NCBI RefSeq assembly: GCF_900105755.1
Contig: NZ_FNTQ01000001.1
Coordinates: 7,192,001-7,256,000, forward strand
Reading direction: 5' to 3'
DNA from: Streptomyces sp. Ag109_O5-10
GTDB lineage: Bacteria; Actinomycetota; Actinomycetes; Streptomycetales; Streptomycetaceae
DNA length: 64,000 nt
Each line of letters opens with the position of its first letter. Positions within the stretch are counted from its first letter, which is position 1. Below the pieces are notes generated by a model. The model did not search any database. It worked only from the letters and a program-made list of their open reading frames with translations, and had not been told where the DNA came from. This document shows positions 1 to 8,811 of the stretch, piece after piece. The position numbers were made by a program, and so were the translations under genes.

Positions 1-2
1 CC

Positions 3-338
3 GACCTGGACCAGATGCGCGTGTCCAACGTCCGGTTCGCCGCCGCCGTGCGGGCCGGTGACGTGGACGGGGCCCTGCGTGCCGACGACGAGCTGCACGA
101 CGTGCTGGTCCGGGTGGCCGGCAATCGCGCGGCCGCCGCCACCGTCACCCGCTACACCCCGCTCATCCGCCGTCTGGAGCGGCGCCGGTTCGGCGAGGGC
201 GGGTCCTGCCGCTCGGCCGGACTCCACGAGCGGCTGATCGAGGCCTGCGCCGCCGGTGACGCGGAGGCGGCGGCACGGATCACGGCCGACATCTGGAACA
301 CCCTCTCCGACCTGGTCGACGCCGACACCGCCGACTGA
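3..338 (+). CDS. GntR-family regulator, FCD ligand-binding domain (3' part only)
   Basis: The reading frame is open from the left edge, so the N-terminal winged-helix DNA-binding domain lies outside the window. The visible ~111 residues are a helical repeat-like region with conserved His and Arg positions (DDELHDVLV, GLHERLIEACAAGD) typical of the FCD effector domain of FadR-type GntR regulators. It ends 22 nt before the ACC deaminase start, on the same strand, so it probably forms an operon with that gene and regulates it. The ligand cannot be told from sequence; ACC or a related amino acid is a guess from context. Confidence 0.8.
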   Translation, partial: DLDQMRVSNVRFAAAVRAGDVDGALRADDELHDVLVRVAGNRAAAATVTRYTPLIRRLERRRFGEGGSCRSAGLHERLIEACAAGDAEAAARITADIWNTLSDLVDADTAD

Positions 339-360
339 CCACGCCACCAGGAGGCGCCCC

Positions 361-1377
361 ATGTCCCTCTCCTCCTACGCCCGTTACCCCCTCCTCTTCG
401 GCCCCTCGCCCGTGCACCCCCTGGAGCGCCTCACCGCCCACCTCGGCGGTGCCGGGCTGTGGGCCAAGCGGGAGGACTGCAACTCCGGGATCGCGTACGG
501 CGGGAACAAGACGCGCAAGCTGGAGTACCTGGTCGCGGACGCGCTCGCCAAGGGCTGCGACACCCTCGTCTCCATCGGCGGGGTGCAGTCCAACCACACC
601 CGCCAGGTCGCCGCCGTCGCCGCCCGCGCCGGGCTCAAGTGCGTACTGGTGCAGGAGAGCTGGGTGCAGTGGCCGGACTCGGTGTACGACAAGGTCGGCA
701 ACATCCTCATCAGCAGGCTGGCCGGCGCCGATGTCCGCCTGGTGCGCGCCGGGTTCGGCATCGGCTTCAAGGAGAGCTGGGAGCTGGCGCTGCGCGAGGT
801 CGAGGAGTCCGGCGGCAGGCCGTACGCCATCCCGGCCGGCGCCTCCGACCACCCGCTCGGCGGCCTCGGCTTCGCCGGCTGGGCGTACGAAGTCGCCGAG
901 CAGGAGGAACGGCTGGGCGTCTTCTTCGACACGGTGATCGTCTGCTCGGTGACCGGGTCCACGCAGGCCGGGATGGTCGCGGGGTTCGCCGCGCTGGCGG
1001 AGGCGGGCGGGCGCGAGCGCCGGGTCATCGGCATCGACGCGTCGGCGAAGCCGGCCGAGACCCGTGAGCAGGTGGCGCGCATCGCCCACCGGACCGGGCA
1101 ACTGATCGGACTGAAGCGGGAACTGACCGTCGAAGATGTCGAGTTGGACGAGCGCTACCATGCGGGCGTCTACGGCATCCCGGACGACGCCACCCTGGAG
1201 GCGATGCGCCTGGCCGCCCGCACGGAGGGCATGGTGACGGACCCGGTGTACGAGGGCAAGTCGATGGCGGGGATGATCGACCTGGTCGAACGCCGCGAGA
1301 TCGGCGCCGACTCCACCGTGCTCTACGCCCACCTGGGCGGGCAGCCGGCGCTGAACGCGTACAGCGCGCTCTTCTGA
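361..1377 (+). CDS. acdS: 1-aminocyclopropane-1-carboxylate deaminase
   Basis: PLP enzyme that opens the cyclopropane ring of ACC, the plant ethylene precursor, giving 2-oxobutyrate and ammonia. The 338-residue length is exactly that of the family. The PLP lysine is K50 in GGNKTRK. Y297-E298 (VYEGK) and L325 (YAHLGG) are the residues that separate true ACC deaminases (Glu and Leu) from D-cysteine desulfhydrases (Ser/Thr and Thr), so the call is specific. The ATG at 361 has a perfect AGGAGG at 349-354. It follows the partial GntR regulator by 22 nt and runs up to, but does not overlap, the convergent hydrolase gene. Confidence 0.94.
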   Translation: MSLSSYARYPLLFGPSPVHPLERLTAHLGGAGLWAKREDCNSGIAYGGNKTRKLEYLVADALAKGCDTLVSIGGVQSNHTRQVAAVAARAGLKCVLVQESWVQWPDSVYDKVGNILISRLAGADVRLVRAGFGIGFKESWELALREVEESGGRPYAIPAGASDHPLGGLGFAGWAYEVAEQEERLGVFFDTVIVCSVTGSTQAGMVAGFAALAEAGGRERRVIGIDASAKPAETREQVARIAHRTGQLIGLKRELTVEDVELDERYHAGVYGIPDDATLEAMRLAARTEGMVTDPVYEGKSMAGMIDLVERREIGADSTVLYAHLGGQPALNAYSALF

Positions 1378-1378
1378 C

Positions 1379-2212
1379 CTACTTGGCGAGGAACGACAGC
1401 AGAGCGGCGTTCACCTCTTCGGCGTGCGTCCACAGCAGGCCGTGCGGGGCGCCCTCGATCTCCACGTACTCGGCCGACGGCAGCAGCGCGTGGAACGGAC
1501 GCCCGGTCGCATCGATGGGCAGGATGCGATCCCCGGTGCCGTGCAGGATCAGTGCCGGGACGTCGATCTTCGCCACGTCGGCGCGGAAGTCGGTGATCCA
1601 CGTCGGCACGCAGGCCACGGACGCGTGGGCGGAGGCGCCGGCCGCCACGTTCCAGCTGTTGCGGACGGCCTCCTCGCTGATCCGGCTGCCCAGCGTCTCG
1701 TCGAGGTTGTAGAAGTCCTGGTAGAACGCGGTGAAGTAGGCGTACCGGTCCTTGCTGACCGCGTCCAGGATGCCGTCGAAGACCGCCTGGTCCACACCGG
1801 TCGGGTTGTCGTCGGTCTTGAGCAGGAAGGGCTCGAGCGAGGCCAGGAAGACCGCCTTGGCGACCCGGCCCGAGCCGTAGCTGCCCAGGTAGCGGCCCAC
1901 TTCGCCGGTCCCCATCGAGAAGCCGACCAGGACCGCGTCCGTGAGGTCGAGCGTGGTGAGCACCTTGTCGAGGTCGGCGGCGAAGGTGTCGTAGTCGTAG
2001 CCGGTGGTCGGCTGGGAGGAGCGGCCGAAGCCCCGGCGGTCGTAGGTGACGACGCGGTGGCCGGCCCCCAGCAGGACCGGAAGCTGCTTCTCCCAGGAGT
2101 GGCCGTCGAGCGGGTACCCGTGGATCAGCACGATGGGCTGACCGGTGCCGTGGTCCTCGTAGTAGAGCTCGATCGGTGCGCTGTTCTCTTCGCCAACGGT
2201 GATGTAGGGCAT
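1379..2212 (-). CDS. Alpha/beta hydrolase of the cofactor-free haloperoxidase/arylesterase group
   Basis: A 277-residue alpha/beta-hydrolase-fold enzyme. The catalytic triad can be placed: nucleophile S99 in GFSMG, D228 in HGTGD and H257 in APHGL. The oxyanion loop HGYP is at about 31-34. Length and motifs match the non-heme chloroperoxidase/esterase group; the natural substrate is unknown, and hydrolysis of esters or lactones is more likely than halogenation. The chosen ATG (complement of 2210-2212) has GAGAGGA upstream and gives the usual MPYITV start. The gene is divergent from the NB-ARC regulator with a ~110-bp shared promoter region, which makes it a candidate target of that regulator. 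Confidence 0.88.
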   Translation of the reverse strand: MPYITVGEENSAPIELYYEDHGTGQPIVLIHGYPLDGHSWEKQLPVLLGAGHRVVTYDRRGFGRSSQPTTGYDYDTFAADLDKVLTTLDLTDAVLVGFSMGTGEVGRYLGSYGSGRVAKAVFLASLEPFLLKTDDNPTGVDQAVFDGILDAVSKDRYAYFTAFYQDFYNLDETLGSRISEEAVRNSWNVAAGASAHASVACVPTWITDFRADVAKIDVPALILHGTGDRILPIDATGRPFHALLPSAEYVEIEGAPHGLLWTHAEEVNAALLSFLAK

Positions 2213-2319
2213 GGCGGTTCGTCCTCTCTCGGGTTCGGAGCGTCCAGCACACCACTGGTGCGGGACCCGTTGCCAGGCAGAAGTGCAGGCGGAAGTAGAG
2301 AGCGCTTGTTCTAATTGTC

Positions 2320-4641
2320 GTGATGACCAGACTTTCCCCACCCGATGTGTCCCACGGCGCCACCGCCTTCGGTGCGATGCTGCGTTCCCTGCGCCGGGCG
2401 GCGCGGCTGACCCTGGAGGAGTTGTCGCAGGCGTCCGGCGTCAGCGTCCGGGCGCTGGGCGACATGGAACGCGGCCGCAGCCGTGGGCCGCAGCGCCGTA
2501 CCGTCGACGCGCTCGCCGCCGCCCTGAAGCTGGACCGCGAGCAGGCGCAGCGGTTGCAGCGGCTGGCCGACGCCGGCCGGGAACGGGGCCGTCCTGCCGC
2601 GCCCCCGTATCTCCTGCGCACAGTCCCGGACTTCACCGGCCGGGAGCAGGAACTGGCCGATCTGGAGGCGCTCGCCCGAGGCGCCGGCGCCCGCGCGGTG
2701 GTCCTCTTCGGGCCGGGCGGCCAGGGCAAGACAACCCTCGCCGCGCAGGCCGCGCGGCGGCTGGGAGAGCTCTTTCCGGACGGCTGCGTCAGCGTGCAAC
2801 TGCACGGCATGAGCGACACTCCGCTGTCCGCCGCCGAGGCACTGGTCCTGCTGCTGACGGGGCTCGGGCATCCGCCGGACCGGATCCCGGTGGACCCGGT
2901 GGCACGCGAGGCCGTCTACCGGGCCACGCTCCGCACCAGGCGGGTGCTGGTCGTCCTGGACGACGCTGCCGACGAGGCACAGGCCAGGCCGCTGCTGCCG
3001 GACGCGGAGGGCGGTTTCGTACTCGTCACCAGCCGACGCCCGCTGACGGGGCTGGAGGGCGTACGGCGCATCCGGCTCGGCGCTCTCAGCGGCAGGGAGT
3101 CGGTGACACTGCTGGAACGGATCCTCGGCACGCCGCGCACCGACGGCCAGGCGGAGGCGATCGGCCGGCTGGCGGAACTGTGCGGGCATCTCCCGCTGGC
3201 CCTGCGCATCGTCGGCAACCGCCTTTCCAGCCGCCCGGCCTGGACCCCTGCCCGGCTGGCGGACCAACTCGCGGACGAGGAACGGCGGCTGAGCACCCTG
3301 GTCGCGGGCGACCTGGCCGTACGCGGCGCCCTCGCCCTGTCCTACCGCCAGCTCACCGCTCCCCGCAGGCTGCTGCTGCGCCGGCTCACCCTGCTCCCCG
3401 GCCATCACACCGGCCCCCGCCTCGCTGCCGTACTCACCGGCGAGGACGACCTGGTCGCGGTGCAGGACGCCCTTGACCTGCTGGTCGAGCGGGGCCTGCT
3501 GGAGGAGACCACGCCGGGCCGCTACGCATTGCACGATCTCGTACGACTTTTCGCGCGCGAGCGACTCCAGGCGGAGGAGCCGGCGTTGCCCGTCGAGGCC
3601 GCCGCCCTGCGCATGGCGGACTGGCTGCTGCGGTCGGCCTCGGTGGCGGGCCGCTGGTTCGAGGCACCCGGCGCGCCCGAGCCGTGGCCGGGGGCCGTCC
3701 CCGCCTTCGCACCCGTGTCGGCCGAGGAGGCGGAGGAGTGGCTCAGCACCGAACGCGCCCACTGGGTGGGCGCGTTGCGGCTCATGTTCGATGCGGGGCG
3801 GTACACCGAGATCCTGCACGCGGCGCGGACGTTGTACTGGTTCTCCGACCGCTGGGACGCCTGGCCCGAGTGGCGCACCGTGTTCACCTACGGCGTCCGC
3901 GCCGCCGCCGCGCTCGGCGACCGGGCGGGCGAGGCCCACCAGCTCAACTGCCTGGCCTGGACGTACGCGGTGCGCGGCGGACCGTACGAGCAGGCCGAGG
4001 AACACGCCCGCCGTGCGCTGGATTCGGCGACCCGGGCCGGTGACACCGGCCAGCAGGCCTGGGCCTTGGTCTACATCGCCGGTGCCGGCATGTACCTGGG
4101 CCGGCCCGCGGAGGCGGCGGGGGCCGCCGAGGACGCCGTACGGCTCTTCGAGGCGACCGGCGACCAGGCCGGGCTGGCGGTCTCCCGCCGGCTGCTGGGC
4201 AGCGCCCTACGGGAATCCGGCAACCCGGAGGAGGCGCTGGCCGTGCATCGGGGCCTGCTCGGGACGGACGCGGGGGACGTGCCCGGGTTCCAGGAGTTCG
4301 CGCAGGTGATTTTGCGCCATGAGATAGCCCGTGACCTGCTGGCCCTTCGGCGCTGGTCCGACGCGGTGGCGGCCTATCGTGCCGTGATCGCCCCGGCCAC
4401 CCACGGCGGCGCGGACCGCTTCAAGGCCCGTGCGCTCACCGGCCTCGCCACCGCCCTGGAGCACTGCGGCGACCCCGCCCAGGCCCGCGCCCGGCTCGGT
4501 GAGGCGTACCGGCTGTTCAGCTCGGTCGGTGACACGACCGCCGCGGAACGGACAGCGGCCTCGCTCGAACGCCTCGCGGCCCCTGCGGTTGACGCGGATC
4601 ATCCGGTCGTCGCGGACAGCGCCGACGGTCCTGGCGGCTAG
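2320..4641 (+). CDS. XRE-type HTH / NB-ARC / TPR regulator (STAND ATPase)
   Basis: 773 residues. Residues ~17-75 form an XRE-like helix-turn-helix (LTLEELSQASGVSVRALGDME). An NB-ARC P-loop NTPase follows, with Walker A GPGGQGKTT at 131-139, Walker B LVVLDDA near 208 and a GLPLA-like motif (GHLPLALRI). The C-terminal ~300 residues are helical TPR-like repeats. This is the AfsR-like plan without a SARP domain. Such STAND proteins act as ATP-driven switches for transcription; the signal sensed is unknown. Start is GTG 2320 or ATG 2323; no strong ribosome binding site is visible, so a leaderless mRNA is possible. It is divergent from the alpha/beta hydrolase. Confidence 0.85.
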   Translation: MMTRLSPPDVSHGATAFGAMLRSLRRAARLTLEELSQASGVSVRALGDMERGRSRGPQRRTVDALAAALKLDREQAQRLQRLADAGRERGRPAAPPYLLRTVPDFTGREQELADLEALARGAGARAVVLFGPGGQGKTTLAAQAARRLGELFPDGCVSVQLHGMSDTPLSAAEALVLLLTGLGHPPDRIPVDPVAREAVYRATLRTRRVLVVLDDAADEAQARPLLPDAEGGFVLVTSRRPLTGLEGVRRIRLGALSGRESVTLLERILGTPRTDGQAEAIGRLAELCGHLPLALRIVGNRLSSRPAWTPARLADQLADEERRLSTLVAGDLAVRGALALSYRQLTAPRRLLLRRLTLLPGHHTGPRLAAVLTGEDDLVAVQDALDLLVERGLLEETTPGRYALHDLVRLFARERLQAEEPALPVEAAALRMADWLLRSASVAGRWFEAPGAPEPWPGAVPAFAPVSAEEAEEWLSTERAHWVGALRLMFDAGRYTEILHAARTLYWFSDRWDAWPEWRTVFTYGVRAAAALGDRAGEAHQLNCLAWTYAVRGGPYEQAEEHARRALDSATRAGDTGQQAWALVYIAGAGMYLGRPAEAAGAAEDAVRLFEATGDQAGLAVSRRLLGSALRESGNPEEALAVHRGLLGTDAGDVPGFQEFAQVILRHEIARDLLALRRWSDAVAAYRAVIAPATHGGADRFKARALTGLATALEHCGDPAQARARLGEAYRLFSSVGDTTAAERTAASLERLAAPAVDADHPVVADSADGPGG

Positions 4642-4762
4642 GGGGCGCGCGGTTCACCGCCCGGCGAGCGGGTGGCGGCGCGGGGCGTGCGAGCGGCGGA
4701 ACCCGGCTCCACCCGCACCTTTCGGCGGCCCGGCACTGTCCGTCACCGCTCACCGAGGGGTC

Positions 4763-4785
4763 GCGGCCGTAGCGTCCACGGCCGC
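4763..4785. terminator. Hairpin between convergent genes
   Basis: A perfect 8-bp inverted repeat (GCGGCCGT, 7-nt loop, ACGGCCGC) lies between the end of the NB-ARC regulator gene and the end of the convergent terD-like gene. There is no T tract, as is usual in Streptomyces. A terminator role is inferred from position. Confidence 0.4.
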
Positions 4786-4806
4786 ACACCCGTCGCCGTG
4801 CTCGGG

Positions 4807-5970
4807 TCAGAGTGCCTCCGCCCCCGGCTTCACCATGTTCCGTACCGTCCGGGCCTTCACGAACGAGCCCATCGCCGTCATGTCCCACTCGCCGGAGAAC
4901 TGGCGGATCAGCTTCGCCATCATCACGCCCGTCTGCGCCTCGGCGTTGGTGAGGTCGAAGCGGACCAGCTCCTCGCCGGTCGCGGCGTCCAGCAGACGGC
5001 AGTACGCCTTGGCGACCTCCGTGAACTTCTGGCCGGAGAACGAGTTGACGGTGAAGACGAGGCCGGTGACCTCCGGGGGGATCCGGCCCAGGTCCACGAC
5101 GATCACCTCGTCGTCGCCGCCTCCCTCACCGGTGAGGTTGTCGCCCGAGTGCTTGATGGCGCCGCCCAGGATGGACAGCTTGCCGAAGTAGCAGCTGTCG
5201 ACGTGGTCGCGCCGCGGGCCGTACGCGATGACCGACGCGTCCAGGTCGATGTCCTTGCCCCGGAACGCGGGCTCCCAGCCCAGGCCCATCTTGACCTGGG
5301 AGAGCAGCGGGCGGCCGCCCTTGACCAGGGACACGGTCTGGTTCTTCTGGAGGCTGACCCGGCCCTTGTCGAGGTTGATCTTCCCGGCGCCGGGGGCGGG
5401 CGGAGCGGGCGGGGCCGGGGGAGTGGCGGGCGCGACGGGCTGGGCCGCGGGGGCCGGCGCCGGGGCCGGTTCCTCCACCGTCACGCCGAAGTCGGTGGCG
5501 ATGCCGGCCAGTCCGTCGGCGTACCCCTGGCCGACCGCGCGGGCCTTCCACGCGCCGCCCCGCAGGTAGATCTCCACGACCACCAGAGCCGTCTCCGCGC
5601 CCAGCTGCGGCGGGGTGAAGGTGGCCAGCACCGAGCCGTCGTCCGCGTTGCGGATCGTCGCCGTCGGCTCGATGCCCTGGAAGGTCTGGCCCGCGGCGTC
5701 GGGGCTCGCGGTGACGACGATCTTCTCGATGCCGGGCGGCACGGCCGCCGTGTCGACGGTGATCGCGTCCGGGGCCGTGCCCCCGCCGGAGCGGTACGTC
5801 ACACCCGGGCCGTTCGGCTGGTTGTAGAAGATGAAGTCGTCGTCGGAGCGCACCTTGCCGTCGCCCGTGAGCAGCAGGCCCGACACGTCGAGCCGCACGG
5901 GGGCGGCGACGTCCACCGCCACCCGGGAGACCGGAAGAGGGATGTTCGAGCCAGGGGTCATAGCTGTCAT
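4807..5970 (-). CDS. TerD-family protein with two TerD domains
   Basis: 387 residues with two tandem TerD (calcium-binding stress) domains joined by a Pro/Ala-rich linker at ~165-198. Domain 1 carries the acidic SDDDFIFYNQP motif near residue 42. Domain 2 has the canonical DIDLDASVIAYG and GDNLTGEGGGDDE motifs. TerD proteins bind Ca2+ and are linked to tellurite, phage and envelope stress, but their biochemical role is unsettled. Two ATGs are possible, 5970 and 5961; the second gives the common MTPGSNIPL start. It stands alone here, with no terA/terB/terC or terZ neighbours, so it is not part of a classical ter operon. Confidence 0.9.
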   Translation of the reverse strand: MTAMTPGSNIPLPVSRVAVDVAAPVRLDVSGLLLTGDGKVRSDDDFIFYNQPNGPGVTYRSGGGTAPDAITVDTAAVPPGIEKIVVTASPDAAGQTFQGIEPTATIRNADDGSVLATFTPPQLGAETALVVVEIYLRGGAWKARAVGQGYADGLAGIATDFGVTVEEPAPAPAPAAQPVAPATPPAPPAPPAPGAGKINLDKGRVSLQKNQTVSLVKGGRPLLSQVKMGLGWEPAFRGKDIDLDASVIAYGPRRDHVDSCYFGKLSILGGAIKHSGDNLTGEGGGDDEVIVVDLGRIPPEVTGLVFTVNSFSGQKFTEVAKAYCRLLDAATGEELVRFDLTNAEAQTGVMMAKLIRQFSGEWDMTAMGSFVKARTVRNMVKPGAEAL

Positions 5971-6047
5971 GCCGGGTGAACGAGCGACCCCGCTTTACCG
6001 TTCCCTTAAACTTCTGCGGCACCAGGACTTCTCCACCGCCACGGTTT

Positions 6048-7037
6048 CTACGGCACCACCACGATCTTCCGTCCCACGCCCGCCGCGAACTGCTCCAGTG
6101 CCTGCGGGTAGCTGTCCAGCGGCAGCCGGTCGCTGATGAAGATCTCCGGGTCCAGGACCCCGTTCGCGAACAGCTCCGCCGCCCGCTCGTAGCTGTGCAG
6201 CACGGCCATGGAGCCGGTGATGGTGAGCTCCTGGTTGTAGATGCGGTACGGGTCGATCGTCACCCGGGTCGCGTAGTCGGCGACGCCGAACTGGAGGAAC
6301 GTGCCGGCCTTGGCGACCCGCCCCAGACCGTCCTGGATCGCCGCCGCGTTCCCGGTCGCGTCGATGACCACCTCCCAGCCCCGCGGCCGGTCCAGCTCGT
6401 CCGCGTTCGCGGCGGTCGCCGAGACGCCCAGCCGCTGGGCGGTCTCCAGGCGGGCCGGGTTCAGGTCGACCATGTCGACGCTCGCCGCGCCGGTCCGCTT
6501 GGCCAGCTCCAGCATCATCAGGCCCATGGTCCCGGAACCGTAGATCAGGACGTGCGCGCCCAGCCGCGACCTGAGGACGTCGTAGCCGCGCACCGCGCAG
6601 GACAGCGGCTCGACCAGGGCCGCGTCCTGGGTGCGGACGTGCTCGGGGAGCTTCACGCAGTTGGCGACGGGGGCCACCGCGTACTGGGCGGCGCCGCCCG
6701 GCACGGTCACGCCGATCGCGGCCCAGCGTTCGCAGAGGTTGTTGTGGCCGTCGCGGCAGTAGCGGCACTCGTAGCAGTACAGGGACGGGTCGACCGCGAC
6801 CCGGTCACCGACCGCAACCTCGGTGACCTGGGTGCCCACGCCGACCACCTCGCCGGCGAACTCGTGGCCCGGCACGATCGGCAGCTTGGGCGCGAACTCG
6901 CCCTGGAGGATGTGCAGATCGGTGCCGCACAGCCCGCAGGCGGCGACTTCCACCACGACCTCGCGGGGGCCGGGTGTCGGGTCGGGGACCTCGGTGACGA
7001 CGGCACGGCCCACGGACTCGATGACGGCGGCCTTCAT
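6048..7037 (-). CDS. Zinc-dependent medium-chain alcohol/polyol dehydrogenase
   Basis: 329-residue medium-chain dehydrogenase. Catalytic zinc ligands are in CGLCGTD (~36-42) and GHEFAGEVVG (~58-67). The structural zinc site is the four-Cys loop CYECRYCRDGHNNLC. A Rossmann fold follows (IYGSGTMGLM). It is the last gene of a DeoR-ABC operon and its start overlaps the permease stop by 4 nt. This suggests it oxidises the imported polyol or sugar to a ketose or lactone with NAD(P)+. Sorbitol/threonine dehydrogenase-like proteins are the nearest relatives by motif; the true substrate is not decided by sequence. Confidence 0.85.
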   Translation of the reverse strand: MKAAVIESVGRAVVTEVPDPTPGPREVVVEVAACGLCGTDLHILQGEFAPKLPIVPGHEFAGEVVGVGTQVTEVAVGDRVAVDPSLYCYECRYCRDGHNNLCERWAAIGVTVPGGAAQYAVAPVANCVKLPEHVRTQDAALVEPLSCAVRGYDVLRSRLGAHVLIYGSGTMGLMMLELAKRTGAASVDMVDLNPARLETAQRLGVSATAANADELDRPRGWEVVIDATGNAAAIQDGLGRVAKAGTFLQFGVADYATRVTIDPYRIYNQELTITGSMAVLHSYERAAELFANGVLDPEIFISDRLPLDSYPQALEQFAAGVGRKIVVVP

Positions 7038-7879
7038 TTCACGGCTCCCAACGACAGGCCCTGGACCAGCTTGTCCTGGGCGGCGAACCCCGCGGCGAGC
7101 ACCGGCAGGGAGACGACGAGCGACGCGGCGCACACCTTGGCCAGGAACAGGCCCTGGCTGGTGATGAAGCCGGTCAGGAAGACGGGGGCGGTCTCGGCGA
7201 CCACGCCCGTCAGGACTCGGGCGAAGAGAAGTTCGTTCCAGCTGAAGATGAAGCAGATCAGCGAGGTGGCGGCGATGCCGGGCAGGGCGATCGGGGCGAC
7301 CACGCGCGCGAGGATCGTCGGCAGGCGGGCGCCGTCGATCTGCGCCGCCTCGATCACCGCGACCGGGACCTCGGCGAGGAAGGACTGCATCATCCACACC
7401 GCGATCGGCAGGTTCATGGAGGTGTAGAGGATGACCAGGAACCAGATGTTGTCCAGCATCCCGGTGTTCTTCGCGAAGAGGTAGATCGGCAGCAGGCCTG
7501 CCACCACCGGCAGCATCTTGGTGGAGAGGAAGAAGAACAGGACGTCGGTCCACTTCTTCACCCGCCGGATCGACAGCGCGTACGCCGCCGGGAAGGCCAG
7601 CACGAGGACGAGGAGGGTGGAGACGATGGCGGCGACCGCCGAGTTGACCAGCGCCGGCCAGGGGCTCGCGCCGCCGCCCGCGCCGAAGAACTCGCGGTAG
7701 CCGTCGAGGGTGAGGGCGGCGCCGAAGGAGGGCGGGTTGGTCGCCGCGTCTGCCTCGGAGTGGAAGGACGTCAGCGCCATCCAGGCGATGGGGAAGAAGA
7801 AGACGATGCCGACCAGCCAGGCCACCAGGCCGATGCCGAGGCCCCGGCGCTGTCGTACGCGAAGGGTGAGGGTGCTCAT
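7034..7879 (-). CDS. Carbohydrate ABC transporter permease, MalG type
   Basis: 281-residue inner-membrane permease with about six transmembrane helices. The EAA loop reads EAAQIDGARLPTILARVVAPIA, and the C-terminus (KLVQGLSLGAVK) is typical of MalG-type subunits. It pairs with the permease just upstream (4-nt overlap) and the binding protein to form a CUT1 importer. No ATPase gene is present in this operon; in Streptomyces such importers usually share the MsiK ATPase encoded elsewhere. Confidence 0.9.
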   Translation of the reverse strand: MSTLTLRVRQRRGLGIGLVAWLVGIVFFFPIAWMALTSFHSEADAATNPPSFGAALTLDGYREFFGAGGGASPWPALVNSAVAAIVSTLLVLVLAFPAAYALSIRRVKKWTDVLFFFLSTKMLPVVAGLLPIYLFAKNTGMLDNIWFLVILYTSMNLPIAVWMMQSFLAEVPVAVIEAAQIDGARLPTILARVVAPIALPGIAATSLICFIFSWNELLFARVLTGVVAETAPVFLTGFITSQGLFLAKVCAASLVVSLPVLAAGFAAQDKLVQGLSLGAVK

Positions 7880-8811
7880 GCGCGGGACGCCTCCTCGCGG
7901 AACAGGGACGACACCACGCGCAGGGCGAAGGTCGCGATGATGATCGAGCCGATGACGACCAGGACGCCGGCGGCCGAGGCGAGGCCGTTCTCATGGGCCT
8001 GGTAGAAGCTCTGGTACACGGTGTAGGGGAGGTTGGCGGTGCCCAGGCCGCCGGACGTGATGGTGAAGACCGCGTCGAAGTTCTGGACGATGTAGATGCA
8101 GCCCAGCAGGGCGCCGAGTTCGAGGTAGCGGCGCAGGTGGGGAAGGGTGAGGTGGCGGAAGACCTGCCATTCGTTCGCGCCGTCGACCCGCGCCGCCTCG
8201 ATCTGCTCGGGGTCCCGGCTCTGCAGCCCGGCGAGCAGGATCAGCATCATGAACGGCGTCCACTGCCACACCAGGGCGGCCTCCACGGCCAGCAGCGGGG
8301 TGTTGGAGATCCAGTCGGGCTGCGGTCCGCCGACGTAGTGCAACAGGCCGTTGAGGAGGCCGTACTCCGGGTTGTAGAGGACGTGCTTCCAGAGCAGGGC
8401 GGCGGCGACCGGGACCACCAGGAACGGGGCGATCAGCAGGGTGCGCACGACGCCCCGGCCGCGGAACCTGTTGTTCAGGAGCAGTGCGAGGGCGAGGCCG
8501 AGGACCAGGCTGACCAGGACCACGGTCACGGTGAGCAGCACGGTCGTCCAGACCGAGTGGCGCAGGTCGGCGTCGGTGAGGACCTGGCGGTAGTTGTCGA
8601 CGCCGGCGAAGTGGCGGGCCTTCGGGTAGAGGGAGTTCCAGTCGAAGAAGGAGATGACCACCGTGGCCACGAAGGGCAGCTGCGTCACGACGATCATGAA
8701 GACCAGGGCGGGCAGGAGGGGGGCCCGGGTGGCCCAGGCGCGCAGGCGGGCGGAGGGCGGCCGCGTGGCGCGTACGGGTGTCGCTGCGTAGGGGGCTGTC
8801 GTCACGGTCAT
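7876..8811 (-). CDS. Carbohydrate ABC transporter permease, MalF type
   Basis: 311-residue permease, about six transmembrane helices, starting at MTVTTAPYAATPV. The EAA loop is EAARVDGANEWQVFRHLTLP, and the FDAVFTITSGG segment is typical of MalF-type CUT1 subunits. The ATG (complement of 8809-8811) overlaps the binding-protein stop by 4 nt, and its own stop overlaps the next permease start by 4 nt, so the three are translationally coupled. Confidence 0.9.
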   Translation of the reverse strand: MTVTTAPYAATPVRATRPPSARLRAWATRAPLLPALVFMIVVTQLPFVATVVISFFDWNSLYPKARHFAGVDNYRQVLTDADLRHSVWTTVLLTVTVVLVSLVLGLALALLLNNRFRGRGVVRTLLIAPFLVVPVAAALLWKHVLYNPEYGLLNGLLHYVGGPQPDWISNTPLLAVEAALVWQWTPFMMLILLAGLQSRDPEQIEAARVDGANEWQVFRHLTLPHLRRYLELGALLGCIYIVQNFDAVFTITSGGLGTANLPYTVYQSFYQAHENGLASAAGVLVVIGSIIIATFALRVVSSLFREEASRA

